Of a DNA stretch of 25,529 nt, positions 1 through 7,104 are shown one piece after another (the first letter of the stretch is position 1; every line of letters starts with the position of its first letter). The translations under genes were made by a program, and so were the position numbers. The notes beneath the pieces are model-generated. The model saw only the letters and a program-made list of their open reading frames with translations. It was not told the DNA's origin and ran no database searches. The stretch is from NCBI GenBank assembly GCA_003221085.1, contig QHUD01000098.1:1-25529 (forward strand), in the 5' to 3' direction. The stretch is from Gemmatimonadota bacterium (GTDB lineage Bacteria > Gemmatimonadota > Gemmatimonadetes > Gemmatimonadales > GWC2-71-9).

Positions 1-118
1 CGAGAAACACGCGACTCATGCCACCGCCGCCGAGCTCACGCTCCAGACGATACGCGTCGCTCAGGGTGGCTTGCAGCCGTTCCCGAAGATCGGTTTCCAA
101 GTCTGCAACGTTCGCCAC
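1..118 (-). CDS. Ser/Thr protein kinase, N-terminal start only (runs off left edge)
   Basis: The minus strand opens with a GTG at 118-116 and is open to the window edge (39 codons). The translation includes DAYRLERELGGGGMSRVFL, which is the start of a Hanks-type kinase domain: a Tyr-Arg-Leu/Ile-Glu-Arg-Glu-Leu run followed by the glycine-rich ATP-binding loop. In that family a catalytic domain of about 260 residues follows, but it is outside the window, so catalytic residues cannot be checked. The loop reads GGGGM, where GxGGM is usual. The gene is in the left chromosomal flank, outside the island, and reads away from it. Kinases with this opening are abundant in Gemmatimonadota, Acidobacteriota and Myxococcota (general knowledge). 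The short N-terminal stretch before the domain fits a cytosolic start, as is common for this group. Confidence 0.72.
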   Translation of the reverse strand, partial: MANVADLETDLRERLQATLSDAYRLERELGGGGMSRVFL

Positions 119-444
119 AAGCGAAGCCTATCGTAAGGCCGCACGGATCGTGGGCGGCGCCGGCCTGGTCTGAACCGCCTGATGATCTAGTCGACGAACG
201 GGCGGGCAGGATATCGACAGGCCTTCGAGAGCCCGCAGCCTCAGCGCGCCAGCCACACCAGCATCTTGCCGATGTTGACTCGACGTGATCATGTGCAGGA
301 TGAGGCTTCCCATGTCGTGATCCGGTGCTACGCCGCCCTGGTTGGCGCCCGCCCGGAACGCGCGGGCCGCCCTGCATCAACCGGTTCTTGCGTCGGGCCT
401 GCGGGTACCCGCCGAGCAGCACCCACTAATCACGCATCGCGCTC

Positions 445-467
445 CGAGTTGGCCCTCCTGGGCTCGA
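445..467. repeat. attL part 1: displaced tRNA-Gln 3' end (acceptor/T-arm side)
   Basis: This stretch matches 21306-21328 at the intact tRNA-Gln gene in 22 of 23 positions; the difference is G at 452 against C. It corresponds to the discriminator base, 3' acceptor strand and 3' side of the T arm, plus four flanking bases. It is the copy expected when an element inserts in a tRNA gene and displaces the original 3' end. Confidence 0.85.
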
Positions 468-486
468 CGCGTCCGGACGTTTGCGG

Positions 487-513
487 CCGGCGCCCGGCGT
501 AGCCGGGCGCCGG
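487..513. repeat. Perfect 12-bp palindrome inside the split attL
   Basis: CCGGCGCCCGGC, a GTA loop and GCCGGGCGCCGG form a perfect 12-bp stem. It lies in the roughly 75-bp stretch (468-542) that separates the two halves of the tRNA remnant. It resembles a REP-like or miniature palindromic element that entered the remnant, which is no longer under selection. I see no second copy in the window, so its mobility is inferred only from its position. Confidence 0.75.
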
Positions 514-542
514 AGCGGAGGGCGCGAAGCGGCCGACGCTCA

Positions 543-565
543 ACCAGGACCCTCCTGATCCAGAG
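543..565. repeat. attL part 2: displaced tRNA-Gln remnant (T-arm to anticodon side)
   Basis: This stretch matches 21329-21351 in 22 of 23 positions (C at 552 against T). It continues the tRNA sequence exactly where part 1 stops, so the two halves together rebuild 46 bp of the intact gene. It is flanked by a 10-bp direct repeat, GGCCGACGCT, at 531-540 and 565-574, which hints at a small duplication or insertion event at this junction. Confidence 0.82.
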
Positions 566-666
566 GCCGACGCTGGGGGCATTGACAGCGGTCAACCTGC
601 CTGAAAGTGGCGTCCCGACGAGCATCGGCGCCCACCGTCAGCAGATTTTTGCCCGCCAATGCCCGA

Positions 667-688
667 GAAACGCTTGCAAAACACTCAC
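667..688 (+). promoter_or_regulatory. Candidate integrase arm-type site, left, forward pair
   Basis: Two adjacent 11-bp units, GAAACGCTTGC and AAAACACTCAC, match the perfect tandem pair GAAACGCTCGC at 21232-21253 near the other end of the island (10 of 11 and 8 of 11). The position just inside the attachment core and the paired arrangement fit recombinase or excisionase arm sites. The protein that binds is not shown by sequence alone. Confidence 0.5.
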
Positions 689-729
689 ACACAGATGCGT
701 GGGCCGGCCCCATTCGCGAGTCCGGGCGC

Positions 730-751
730 GCGAGCGTTTTGCAGGTGTTTC
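730..751 (-). promoter_or_regulatory. Candidate integrase arm-type site, left, inverted pair
   Basis: Read on the minus strand, this is GAAACACCTGC followed by AAAACGCTCGC, again a tandem pair of the same 11-bp motif. It is inverted with respect to the pair at 667-688 and separated from it by 41 bp. The two could alternatively form an operator or stem upstream of the gene at 828, because they share the inverted 12-mer TGCAAAACRCTC. Confidence 0.5.
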
Positions 752-827
752 CCCCGCATGCACTCTGGTAGCGCGTCAGATGGTCGGTCGAATACCTAAT
801 TGCGCGCAACCCGATTAGTCTGTTGCC

Positions 828-1856
828 GTGGATATTTTCATAGACGAATCCGGCCAGTTCATTCCACTAGGCGGAGCGAAGTCTCGAGCCGGAGCCACGC
901 TGGCGCTCATCGTGCCGTCGGCGTCGCGGGTGGCCTTAGGGCGCGCATTTCGAACGCTGAAGAAACAGTTCGGAGCGCGTGGCTCCGAAGTAAAGGGCGC
1001 GTCGCTCTCTGAGCAGGAGGCCGCTCGGGTCATTTCATTGCTACAGGCCTACGACGTCATTGTGGAGGCTGTTGTCGTGGATGTGGGTCAGCACAGCCCC
1101 GAAGAGGTTGCGGAGTTCAAGACGAAGCAGGCCGAGAGACTGATAGGGAACATCACCCGCGATCATCAGCCCAGCCTCATTCAGGACCTGATCGCCGCTC
1201 AAGAAAGCATGCAGGCTCTCTCCAACCAGCTGTTTCTTCAGGTCTTCTGCATGTGGCAGCTCGTGCCGCAGCTACTTGAGACTGCGACCATGTACTACTC
1301 GCAGCGGCGACCGGCTGAACTTGGCTCCTTCGCGTGGCGCGTTGACGCAAAGGACGTCTCTGTAACGGCCATGGAGACGCTCTGGACAACGCTTATTGGT
1401 CCGCTCATCACGGCTAAGACCTTGACCAGCCCCATGGGGATCATCCCAGGGGCTGACTATTCTTATTATGAGCGCTTCGATACCGTGCCGGCGGACGATA
1501 GCCAATTACGTGCGGGGCACTACTACACGGACATGAAGAAGGTCCTTCGCGACAACTTCAAGTTCGCTTCCTCTGACAAAGACCTGGGGCTGCAGATAGC
1601 CGACATCTTGGCGTCCATTCTCACACGTGCGCTCAATGGGACGCTTCAGAAGGCAGGATGGCAATCGCTCGGTTCGCTTTTCGTACGGCGTGACGAGCAG
1701 ACCCTACGCTTGATAGCCCTCTCCAAGGACGCTTCTCAGCAATCCAGGGAGGTCACAGACCGCCGTTGGATCTCGGTCATCCAGCACATACATTCGCTCG
1801 CGCGCCCCATGCTCACCAAGCATACGATGCAACTCGTTCGTGAGAGTGGCCTGTAA
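828..1856 (+). CDS. DUF3800-like protein
   Basis: This 342-residue protein starts at a GTG and opens with MDIFIDESGQF. That Asp-Glu-Ser-Gly start is the hallmark of the DUF3800 family, which is thought to have an RNase H-like fold with N-terminal acidic residues and a late Asp. The late motif is visible as DLGLQIADILAS near residues 248-259, as the family predicts. No transmembrane segment or signal peptide is apparent. It is the first gene of a same-strand run of four genes that ends at 3833, with an 80-bp gap to the next. DUF3800 genes are common on mobile elements and next to defence genes; their biochemical role is not settled. The only start with the intact family motif is this GTG, and the ATG options lie too far inside. 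I see no clear promoter, but a paired inverted repeat lies 77-160 bp upstream. Confidence 0.75.
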   Translation: MDIFIDESGQFIPLGGAKSRAGATLALIVPSASRVALGRAFRTLKKQFGARGSEVKGASLSEQEAARVISLLQAYDVIVEAVVVDVGQHSPEEVAEFKTKQAERLIGNITRDHQPSLIQDLIAAQESMQALSNQLFLQVFCMWQLVPQLLETATMYYSQRRPAELGSFAWRVDAKDVSVTAMETLWTTLIGPLITAKTLTSPMGIIPGADYSYYERFDTVPADDSQLRAGHYYTDMKKVLRDNFKFASSDKDLGLQIADILASILTRALNGTLQKAGWQSLGSLFVRRDEQTLRLIALSKDASQQSREVTDRRWISVIQHIHSLARPMLTKHTMQLVRESGL

Positions 1857-1936
1857 CAAGCGCCCTGTGCGTAAATTTTGGTATGAATACTTCCCTCAAG
1901 CGCCCCGTTTAGGCGCATGACTCTTGGCTCACGTCC

Positions 1937-2995
1937 ATGAGCGACTCGTTGTTCGAAGAGGGTGGCCCGCATCGAATCCGTCGAACCGGCGGAGACCATT
2001 ACGAGATGAGCGTCTCGCTACCACCTGACGAAGACGGGATGTTGGCCCGCGAATGCGAGGTTGACGCGTGTTCACCAGCGTACTTCAAGGTCCGCCCCGG
2101 CACCGGGATTACAGAGGGGCAGGCCGTCATGTACTGTCCCTACTGCCGTACGGCATCTGACCCATCGCATTTCCACACACGAGAGCAGATTCGATACGCC
2201 CAAGACCTCGCGAAGGACGAAGCGTTGAAGGGTGTCGATCGAATGGTTCAAAAGGCGCTTGGCCTGGGTTCCTCGCCTCGTAAGAAGCTCGTCGACGGAC
2301 TTATCTCTGTCGAGCTTGAGTATACGCCCGGGCAGAGGCCCATGGTGCGACGACCGCTAGAGGAAGAATTGCGGCGGGACATTCGATGCCGTCACTGCGG
2401 TCTCGACCACGCGGTGTTCGGGCTCGCCATTTGGTGCCCCGATTGCGGGCGAGATGTGTTCATTCAGCACGTGGAGGCTGAATTCGCATCGGTTAGTAAG
2501 ATGTTAGAAGAGTTGCCTACGAGACGCGAACGGTTGGGCCATCGAGTAGCAGCCAGAGATCTTGAGAACAGCCTCGAGGACGTTGTTTCAATCTTCGAGG
2601 CCGTCCTAAAGATCATTACGCGCAGGAACTTGCAGACGGCCGGTAAGTCATCCGACCAGATCGAAGAGGTCGTCCGTCGAAACGTAAGAAATTCCTATCA
2701 GAACGTGGCGTCTGCGGAGAATACTTATCGAGACTTGGTTGGTGCCGAACTCTTCGGAGGGATTTCGCAACAGGAGAAGGAGCACCTGAGCGCGATCTTC
2801 GAAAAACGACACCCGATTACTCACAATCTTGGCGTAGTGGACCGTCGCTATCTCGATCGTGCCAGATCCGGGGAACTTGAGGGGCGAGAAGTCCGCGTCA
2901 CTGGACCTGAAGTGGCGAAGGCCATTGAGCTCTCGCTGCTTGTACTAGGCTCGGCCTATAGGGCGCGATTCCCGTTCGACGGATCCTTGAGGTAA
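1937..2995 (+). CDS. Double zinc-ribbon protein with C-terminal HEPN-like motif
   Basis: I do not recognise the full-length family. Two zinc-ribbon-like cysteine sets are visible: C40/C45 with C67/C70, and C151/C154 with C167/C170, the second in the tight form CRHCG...CPDCG. A helical C-terminal region from about residue 195 carries EKRHPITHNLG, with R291 and H296 giving the R-x4-H signature of HEPN domains. The following Gly-Val and RRYLD match the usual surroundings of that motif in HEPN proteins. HEPN domains are often metal-independent RNases in toxin-antitoxin and abortive-infection systems. A role in RNA cleavage guarded by the zinc ribbons is therefore plausible but inferred. The protein is 352 residues, cytosolic by appearance, and second in the four-gene run. 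The ATG at 1937 has no strong ribosome-binding site. Confidence 0.65.
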   Translation: MSDSLFEEGGPHRIRRTGGDHYEMSVSLPPDEDGMLARECEVDACSPAYFKVRPGTGITEGQAVMYCPYCRTASDPSHFHTREQIRYAQDLAKDEALKGVDRMVQKALGLGSSPRKKLVDGLISVELEYTPGQRPMVRRPLEEELRRDIRCRHCGLDHAVFGLAIWCPDCGRDVFIQHVEAEFASVSKMLEELPTRRERLGHRVAARDLENSLEDVVSIFEAVLKIITRRNLQTAGKSSDQIEEVVRRNVRNSYQNVASAENTYRDLVGAELFGGISQQEKEHLSAIFEKRHPITHNLGVVDRRYLDRARSGELEGREVRVTGPEVAKAIELSLLVLGSAYRARFPFDGSLR

Positions 2996-3040
2996 AACGT
3001 GCCGCCCAACGAGCCTAGAGAGATCTGAAGATAGATTGGC

Positions 3041-3364
3041 ATGCCAACTCCTCTCGAAGAGCGTTTCAATGAAGCTATGCTCGACGTCTACCGACGAGCG
3101 AAGAGCGAGGCCGGCTACACAGCGTCCCGCTTTCTCAAAATGATCAGTGAGCACGGTGGGTATGAGACTGCACGGATTCTCCTTCACGCGCCTGCCGTTT
3201 CCGACGGCTATACGGCGCTGTGGGAGCGCAGACGCCTCGACCTTACCGTCGAAGCCGTTGTCCTGGAACCGCCTTGGCACGACCTGTTTTCCGAACTCGA
3301 GAGAGAGATCGCTCGGACGCGTCTGAAGAAGTACGGCTACCGAGGAGGCCTCGCGGATCAGTAG
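3041..3364 (+). CDS. Small conserved-looking protein of unknown function (107 aa)
   Basis: The protein reads through phrases such as RAKSEAGYTASRFLKM, LWERRRLDLTVEAVVL and LKKYGYRG. From memory, these resemble a widespread but unnamed small family in which a Leu-Trp-Glu...Leu-Asp-Leu-Thr-x-Glu core and a terminal Arg-Leu-x-x-Tyr-Gly-Tyr are conserved. It looks all-helical and soluble, with no cysteine or metal-binding pattern and no nuclease motif. It lies 45 bp after the zinc-ribbon/HEPN gene and 22 bp before the zinc-finger gene, so co-transcription is likely. Members I recall sit near helicases, nucleases and restriction genes, which fits this neighbourhood but does not assign a role. Confidence 0.7.
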   Translation: MPTPLEERFNEAMLDVYRRAKSEAGYTASRFLKMISEHGGYETARILLHAPAVSDGYTALWERRRLDLTVEAVVLEPPWHDLFSELEREIARTRLKKYGYRGGLADQ

Positions 3365-3386
3365 TGGCCTCAACACCCAAAGGGAC

Positions 3387-3833
3387 ATGCCGCAGCAATC
3401 TTCAAAGGAACAATTTCGAATGCGCGCACAGGAAACTGACGTCGGCCGACTCAGGGAAGAACTCTACAGGGCGCGACGCACTGTGATCGATCTAATGCCA
3501 GAGCGAGCCCGGCAAGTTCTCGATACCTATGTCAACTGCAGCTCAATGGCCAGTTTCTATGAGTGGCAGAATAGCACGGCCAACAACCTGTTGGACCTGT
3601 GTGAGCCGTGGAGCCCAAGAGGGATAGAAGGTGGGAGTCTGTCGCCGCGAACCCACTGCCCGCTTTGCGGGGGAAGTTCGAACAACGCGTACGGAGCCGA
3701 CGGGTTCGCGTTCCCGGAGGGCCTGTCGAGGCACCTTCTTGGCTCGCACCATGCGAACCCTTGTCCCGTGTTCGAAATGGTTGCCGCTATGGCTTTGGAG
3801 CACTGTCTGGAAATGGAGCGCCGCGGTACTTAG
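3387..3833 (+). CDS. Small zinc-finger protein, unknown function
   Basis: This 148-residue protein has a Cys2His2-like set in its second half: C91 and C94 (CPLCGG), then H116 and H121 or H122 (LSRHLLGSHH), with C126 following. The spacing between the Cys pair and the His pair is longer than in a classic zinc finger because an Ala/Gly/Phe-rich loop (residues 96-112) intervenes. The first 45 residues are charged and helical. It starts 22 bp after the previous stop, with AAAGGGA as a reasonable ribosome-binding site, and is the last gene of the four-gene run. I do not recognise the family. Binding DNA or RNA, or a partner protein, through the finger is a guess from the fold alone. Confidence 0.6.
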   Translation: MPQQSSKEQFRMRAQETDVGRLREELYRARRTVIDLMPERARQVLDTYVNCSSMASFYEWQNSTANNLLDLCEPWSPRGIEGGSLSPRTHCPLCGGSSNNAYGADGFAFPEGLSRHLLGSHHANPCPVFEMVAAMALEHCLEMERRGT

Positions 3834-4187
3834 TGGCATCTCAGTGCCATCGGTCCGCGGCGGGTGAGGCCAGGTGTCTGGCCGACTTGTAGCATCAGGA
3901 CACAAGTCGTTGGACATCAGCATCTTAGCCGGAGTGTGTCGAAGTGGACTTCTTGATGGGTTGGCCGGCTCGGAGTAGGTTAGGTTTCTCCTACGTGGCA
4001 AATACCAGAAGAAAGCCAGTGAAGACACGGTACTTCAAGATCGTACCTGTAGCTGTTATGCCGACGGGCAACTTCCGGTCTGCTCCGGCCGAGATCGGAT
4101 CGGCCTGCCCCCTCGTTCCAGTACCCGCACCCCGAGCGTTGCACCATCCACAGCAGATGACTGAAACGGTCGATACGGGATTCAAGC
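3834..4187. other. Intergenic space between convergent gene clusters
   Basis: No gene is supported here. The region separates the 3' ends of the plus-strand cluster and the minus-strand cluster. Two small stems occur just after the stop at 3833 (TGGCA/TGCCA at 3834-3849 and GGCCA/TGGCC at 3868-3883), but neither has a T-tract, so they are weak terminator candidates at best. Short open frames on both strands lack family features. Confidence 0.55.
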
Positions 4188-5231
4188 CTATGGTGCCCGG
4201 GAATGACTCCACCCTTGCGATAAAATATCCTCTTTGATCGCTTGCTGTCCCATTTGTGGCATTTGTCCAATTTGCCCCACCTGAATTAGCTCGTATCGTC
4301 TCTTCGTAACGTACTTGCTACAGAGGCGAGTACTTTCAATGTACGCATGAAGGAGTTCGTACTCCTTCCTCAGGGGCGTAGTTCCCGCCGGTAGACCCGC
4401 CAGATCCATTGCGGGATTGAAGATCTCCAGATTCTCGAAATCCTTTTCAAAGTCCAAATAGAGATCCCACATTGTCGTCTCGAGGTCAGGCGTGATGGAG
4501 AGATTCACTTTAAGATGGAGCTCTTCTCTAGCCTCCTTCCGATTAATCGGGTGTCCGTGGAAATAGAGTTTTGAGGCCATGTTCTCAACGATCTCTTCGA
4601 TAGCATGGTCATCCGCTTCAGTCATGTGAGTTCGCAGAATCTTCTTTGCGATCATGCGCGACTGAGCCAGGAAGCGTTCGACATTGCCCAGCGCCAGGGG
4701 ATGCACCTTCTGAGCGAGCACTTCTATTGCGCGAACAAGCTCGTCCTCGTGAGTAATGCCTACAGTTGCCTTGATGAAGTTGACGTAAGCCTTGACATCT
4801 TCAACGCTAATCCCCAGGCGTCGGCCGGTGTTCTCCTCAGTTGGATTGAAATCATTCGAGACGGTCGGATCGATTGGCCCCAGCTCAGCGAAGGGGTGCA
4901 TTACGATTTCGTCTGCGCCGAGCGCGAGCAGGGAGGCTGCGCTGTAAGCCCTGTACGGTATGAGGACGTTGAAGGAGTTCGCATATTCCCGAAATAGGGA
5001 CACGAGCCGCCAGGGGACGGTCCCGCTTCCGCCATTGCTGCACAGGAATACGTCCAAACGGCCCACGGGGCGTGTAGGCAACAGCAACAGGTGGTCAAAG
5101 AATACTCGAACCTGATCATCGGCGATCTGGCTTGGGAGCCCTTGACGAACACTCGTCAGGAAGCAGAAGACAGTCGAACCACGCAGTTCCTCGATCTTGC
5201 CGATCAGCGACCGGCGTTCTGCTACGCCCAC
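4188..5231 (-). CDS. SDH/SppA-type (ClpP-fold) serine protease
   Basis: The 347-residue protein resembles serine dehydrogenase proteinase (SDH_sah) members of the ClpP/crotonase-fold peptidases. Visible marks are the beta-strand and oxyanion-hole segment LDVFLCSNGGSGTV (residues 59-72), the nucleophile segment YSAASLLALGADEIVM (96-111) with Ser97 in the position of the catalytic Ser, and LGPIDP (117-122), a typical family phrase. The usual Lys just before the nucleophile (KSAG type) is replaced by Ala-Tyr, so the catalytic base is uncertain. There is no signal peptide or membrane anchor, unlike SppA, so it is probably cytosolic. The GTG start at 5231 has a strong AGGAGGGG ribosome-binding site, which decides the start. 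It is the last gene of the minus-strand cluster, 97 bp after the PIN gene. A protease placed with nucleases and an ImmA-type regulator suggests triggered cleavage of a partner, which is inference. Confidence 0.8.
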   Translation of the reverse strand: MGVAERRSLIGKIEELRGSTVFCFLTSVRQGLPSQIADDQVRVFFDHLLLLPTRPVGRLDVFLCSNGGSGTVPWRLVSLFREYANSFNVLIPYRAYSAASLLALGADEIVMHPFAELGPIDPTVSNDFNPTEENTGRRLGISVEDVKAYVNFIKATVGITHEDELVRAIEVLAQKVHPLALGNVERFLAQSRMIAKKILRTHMTEADDHAIEEIVENMASKLYFHGHPINRKEAREELHLKVNLSITPDLETTMWDLYLDFEKDFENLEIFNPAMDLAGLPAGTTPLRKEYELLHAYIESTRLCSKYVTKRRYELIQVGQIGQMPQMGQQAIKEDILSQGWSHSRAP

Positions 5232-5328
5232 CTTGCGCCCCTCCTGCAGGTTGTGATTGACCCTAACGAGCCCATAGCGACGACACCCACTGTTTTGCCT
5301 TGCATTGGCCGTTACCGGGCTTGAAGAC

Positions 5329-5859
5329 CTAGGTTAGCCCGTCGCGGGTAACGAAGCGCTTACTGCCTTCCTCGCGACAATTCTTGAAGAAGCGTCGCGT
5401 GTGTTCGTATGGCATTGCCGTTCGGTGCCCGCAGAGTTCTAGAGCGTCTTCGAGACACGTTGCCTTATCCGCCATGTCGAGCATGGCAACCGCGTGAATC
5501 GCAATCCGGTCTCCGGTCACTAACACGGCCTTCGGCTCATCGCCAGAGAGCAAACAGGCGAGCGCTTCCGTCTCGCCCTCATCGAGTCCTTGAGCGAAGC
5601 TGGGTTTGAAGCGCGCCTTCACGGCGGCGAGCTGTGTCGCAGTTGCCTCCCACTCCACAATCGTCTTCGCAGCGACCATCGGGCGGAGGTCAAGCTCGAC
5701 ACGCTTATCCTCCTTGGGGTAGAACTGTGCCTCCGTTCGAACTACCACAGCCGGGATTACCACTCGGTAGTTCGTGACTAGTGCCTCCCACACCCCCCTA
5801 GTGAACGCGGTGAAGACCGCGTTGGCGTCAAGCAGCAGGCACTGTGGCTTCGGCGACAC
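5329..5859 (-). CDS. PIN-domain protein (probable toxin-like RNase)
   Basis: The 176-residue protein fits the PIN nuclease fold: an N-terminal Asp in LLLDANAVF (D11), an acidic cluster in LDEGETEALA (residues 92-101) and VTGDRIAIHAV with D117 near the end. PIN domains are metal-dependent RNases, often the toxin of type II toxin-antitoxin pairs. The GTG start lies inside the 3' end of the upstream XRE-ImmA gene (32-bp overlap), so translation is coupled. The upstream partner is much larger than a normal antitoxin but contains an XRE DNA-binding domain that could act as regulator or antitoxin. XRE-ImmA next to a PIN-like protein is, as I recall, a recurrent mobile-element pair. The C-terminal 35 residues are basic. 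I am sure of the fold and unsure of the target. Confidence 0.8.
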   Translation of the reverse strand: MSPKPQCLLLDANAVFTAFTRGVWEALVTNYRVVIPAVVVRTEAQFYPKEDKRVELDLRPMVAAKTIVEWEATATQLAAVKARFKPSFAQGLDEGETEALACLLSGDEPKAVLVTGDRIAIHAVAMLDMADKATCLEDALELCGHRTAMPYEHTRRFFKNCREEGSKRFVTRDGLT

Positions 5860-6955
5860 TCTCGTCCTCGAGATCGATGTCTGTCAATTCAGACAAGGTG
5901 ACCTCCAAGAACTCCGCCAATCGGGCTTTTGATAGTCTGCCCTTGCGGTAAGCAAGTGTCGCGAGCCGCTTGAAACGATCAGAAATTGGGCCCGGAGGTG
6001 CCAACCACCGATCAGACACACTCTGGCGATCGACCCGCTTGAAGTTCTCGTTTTGCAGAAGGAGCTCTGCCGTCTCGCGCTTCAACCTTCCCATGTTAAC
6101 CAGGCGCCAAAGTAAGGCTGCGGTCGAAACGTCAAACTCCCTCGCAACCTCTACAAGCTCCAAGTGCCCGATGCGGCCGCCACGTACGCGGGCTATGAAC
6201 TCCGCTTCAACGGCGTCGGCAGGCAGGAGGAGGCGGGAAGCAAAGGCGTCAGCGAGTTTTTCGAGCTTCTCAAGCCAATCCGGCTCCTCGCCGTCTCGAG
6301 GCAACTGCGCGTCGACTGCACTCCAAGTGATAAGGTGAAAGAGCTCGTGTGCAAAGTTGTAGTTCCGTCGCCAAGGAGCCTCGCTTGAGTTCATGAGAAT
6401 GGCAGGCCCGAAGTCGCCCCGAACTGAAGCAGCGGACCCCTCAGGGCCAAGCTCCTCATAGAAGATCTTGATTCTGAATCGTTCCTCCAAGATCGCCAGT
6501 AGTGAGGCAGCTGGTCGGCTCCCGAGGTTCAACAGCTGTCCGGCTTGCTCTGCAATGCGGACTGCGTCGGGGAAGGAGGCCCCTTTCGGGTCAAGCGGCC
6601 ATTCCGGGAGCGGCTCGACAGGTGGTAGATCGCACCACGCCTCCAGCAGAGCAAAGCGACGCGCGCGCTCGAGAAACCTCGACTCTATTTCGCGAGACTG
6701 CTGCGCCGTCCCCCTCCTCCAGAACACACGAGTACTGAGTGCAGGCTGCAGACCAAGGAGCACGTCCACGGGGACATGAAGGGCTCGCGCGACGCGAACG
6801 AGCTCCCAAGCCTTGACTTCCCTTACTGCTCGCTCGATGTCTGAAATGATCTGGAGGGATCCCAAGCCAGCCTTCTCTGCAAGCTGTTGCTGAGTCAGGA
6901 GTTGGCTCTCGCGAGCTGTTCGGATGGCTGTTGCGATTGTCTCGCGATCGGGCAT
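5828..6955 (-). CDS. XRE HTH and ImmA/IrrE-family metalloprotease fusion
   Basis: Residues 5-68 form an XRE/Cro-type helix-turn-helix (TQQQLAEKAGLGSLQIISDIE, then a second half with VPVDVLLGLQ). Residues about 130-260 are an ImmA/IrrE (DUF955) zinc peptidase: the metal site NFAHELFHL gives H203, E204 and H207, followed by the typical ADAFASRLLLP segment that supplies the third ligand region. Such proteins bind a promoter through the HTH and cleave a repressor or partner when triggered; ImmA of ICEBs1 is the model. Length (375 aa) is normal for this fusion. An autoregulatory promoter is visible upstream at 7019-7046. The gene overlaps the following PIN gene by 32 bp. Here it is likely the sensor and regulator of the PIN gene, and possibly of the SDH protease after it (inference). 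Confidence 0.88.
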   Translation of the reverse strand: MPDRETIATAIRTARESQLLTQQQLAEKAGLGSLQIISDIERAVREVKAWELVRVARALHVPVDVLLGLQPALSTRVFWRRGTAQQSREIESRFLERARRFALLEAWCDLPPVEPLPEWPLDPKGASFPDAVRIAEQAGQLLNLGSRPAASLLAILEERFRIKIFYEELGPEGSAASVRGDFGPAILMNSSEAPWRRNYNFAHELFHLITWSAVDAQLPRDGEEPDWLEKLEKLADAFASRLLLPADAVEAEFIARVRGGRIGHLELVEVAREFDVSTAALLWRLVNMGRLKRETAELLLQNENFKRVDRQSVSDRWLAPPGPISDRFKRLATLAYRKGRLSKARLAEFLEVTLSELTDIDLEDESVAEATVPAA

Positions 6956-7018
6956 GAGCGACCTGGATTCGATGTGCCCTTAATCTAGTCTATCGGCTCC
7001 CCCGATTCAAGAAAATCT

Positions 7019-7046
7019 TTAATACGCTTATCTGCTTGTCGTACAA
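7019..7046 (-). promoter_or_regulatory. Sigma70-like promoter for the XRE-ImmA/PIN operon
   Basis: On the minus strand, TTGTAC (7046-7041), a 16-bp spacer and TATTAA (7024-7019) stand about 65 bp upstream of the XRE-ImmA start. Local base composition is strikingly AT-rich compared with the surroundings. An imperfect inverted repeat around ATCGG...CCGAT (6990-7006) lies between the -10 and the gene and could be the XRE operator. Confidence 0.5.
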
Positions 7047-7104
7047 TGTCTTATCACGGACACGCCCCGCATGGACATAGCCCCTAAGGAAGTGCGCGTG
7101 TTGG

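Larger units (their letters stand above)
119..827. other. Gene-poor left junction region
   Basis: I find no convincing gene in these 709 bases. Short open frames exist on both strands but look like shadows of high GC and match no family I recognise. The stretch holds the left island junction (split tRNA-Gln 3' remnant at 445-467 and 543-565), a perfect palindrome at 487-513, a 10-bp direct repeat (GGCCGACGCT at 531-540 and 565-574) flanking the second half of the remnant, and two 22-bp paired-repeat sites (667-688 and 730-751). Bases 119-444 are probably the chromosomal sequence that originally lay downstream of the tRNA gene. Confidence 0.6.

Noticed and set aside
3944..4237. 97-codon plus-strand frame between the convergent clusters
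   Set aside because: It overlaps the 3' end of the protease gene, lacks a ribosome-binding site and shows no family features.
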